Positions 13,812 to 13,854 of a stretch of DNA of 13,854 bases are shown piece by piece. Position 1 is the stretch's first letter, and the number at the start of each line of letters is the position of its first letter. The notes under the pieces are model-generated. The model was not told the origin of the DNA. It saw nothing but the letters and a program-made list of their open reading frames with translations, and did not search any database. The DNA is from Bdellovibrionaceae bacterium UBA2466 (GTDB lineage: Bacteria; Bdellovibrionota; FAC87; UBA2466), in contig DDPO01000101.1 in assembly GCA_002342225.1 (NCBI GenBank), positions 1 through 13,854 on the forward strand, given 5' to 3'. A program made the translations under genes and the position numbers.

Positions 13812-13854
13812 ATGCGTTTGCTCAATTCCCACCTTTTAATTTCTATTTTGGCTC
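13812..13854 (+). CDS. Start of an exported protein (3' truncated by window)
   Basis: An ATG at 13812 preceded by AGGA (13801-13804, 7 nt spacing) opens a frame reading MRLLNSHLLISILA to the window end. A basic residue followed by a hydrophobic run is the beginning of a signal peptide or membrane helix. GATAAT at 13779-13784 could be its -10 box, overlapping the -10 on the other strand for the divergent MFS gene. Only 14 codons are visible, so the product cannot be named. Confidence 0.5.
   Translation, partial: MRLLNSHLLISILA

Noticed and set aside
1..13854. CRISPR arrays, insertion sequences, rRNA genes or phage structural genes
   Set aside because: No regularly spaced repeats, transposase motifs, rRNA segments or phage-like proteins were seen on either strand.

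Overview
The window looks like a chromosomal stretch from a Gram-negative bacterium of roughly 40-45% GC. It encodes a lipoprotein, several Sec signal peptides and a complete TolC-type tripartite exporter, so an outer membrane is present. The density of secreted subtilases, the low-to-middling GC and the compact strand-switching layout suggest a Bdellovibrio-like lineage (Bdellovibrionota). That placement is inference; no phylogenetic marker is present.

Left part (1-5298): a secreted peptidase region. It opens with the 3' end of a Cys-containing exported protein (1-246), which overlaps a signal-peptide-bearing S8 subtilase with an inserted beta-sandwich domain (240-2015). After a terminator-like hairpin comes a two-gene unit: a small exported protein resembling a free-standing subtilase prodomain (2091-2492), overlapping by ATGA a lipoprotein S8 peptidase with a kexin-type P domain and no prodomain of its own (2489-4294). 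Convergent to it is an exported protein with the His-Gly / Ser-Cys signature of clan CD cysteine peptidases (4276-5298). The two genes overlap tail to tail, and a bidirectional terminator lies inside the 3' end of the plus-strand gene.

Middle part (5298-9644): divergent from the clan CD-like gene is a tolC-macA-macB type operon: outer membrane channel, short-hairpin periplasmic adaptor, and an ABC ATPase fused to a FtsX/MacB permease. These should form one envelope-spanning export pump.

Right part (9672-13854): an AT-rich GT22-like membrane glycosyltransferase (minus) is divergent from a TylF-like SAM methyltransferase (plus). A 252-nt non-coding stretch with inverted and direct repeats follows, then a 73-residue zinc-ribbon protein, a tRNA-Leu(UAA) on the minus strand, a minus-strand MFS transporter, and the first codons of a plus-strand exported protein running off the window.

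The best candidate for something undescribed is the split subtilase (prodomain in trans to a lipoprotein enzyme) and its convergent clan CD-like neighbour. Several genes here also have -10-like hexamers very close to start codons that lack a Shine-Dalgarno sequence, suggesting short-leader or leaderless transcripts.
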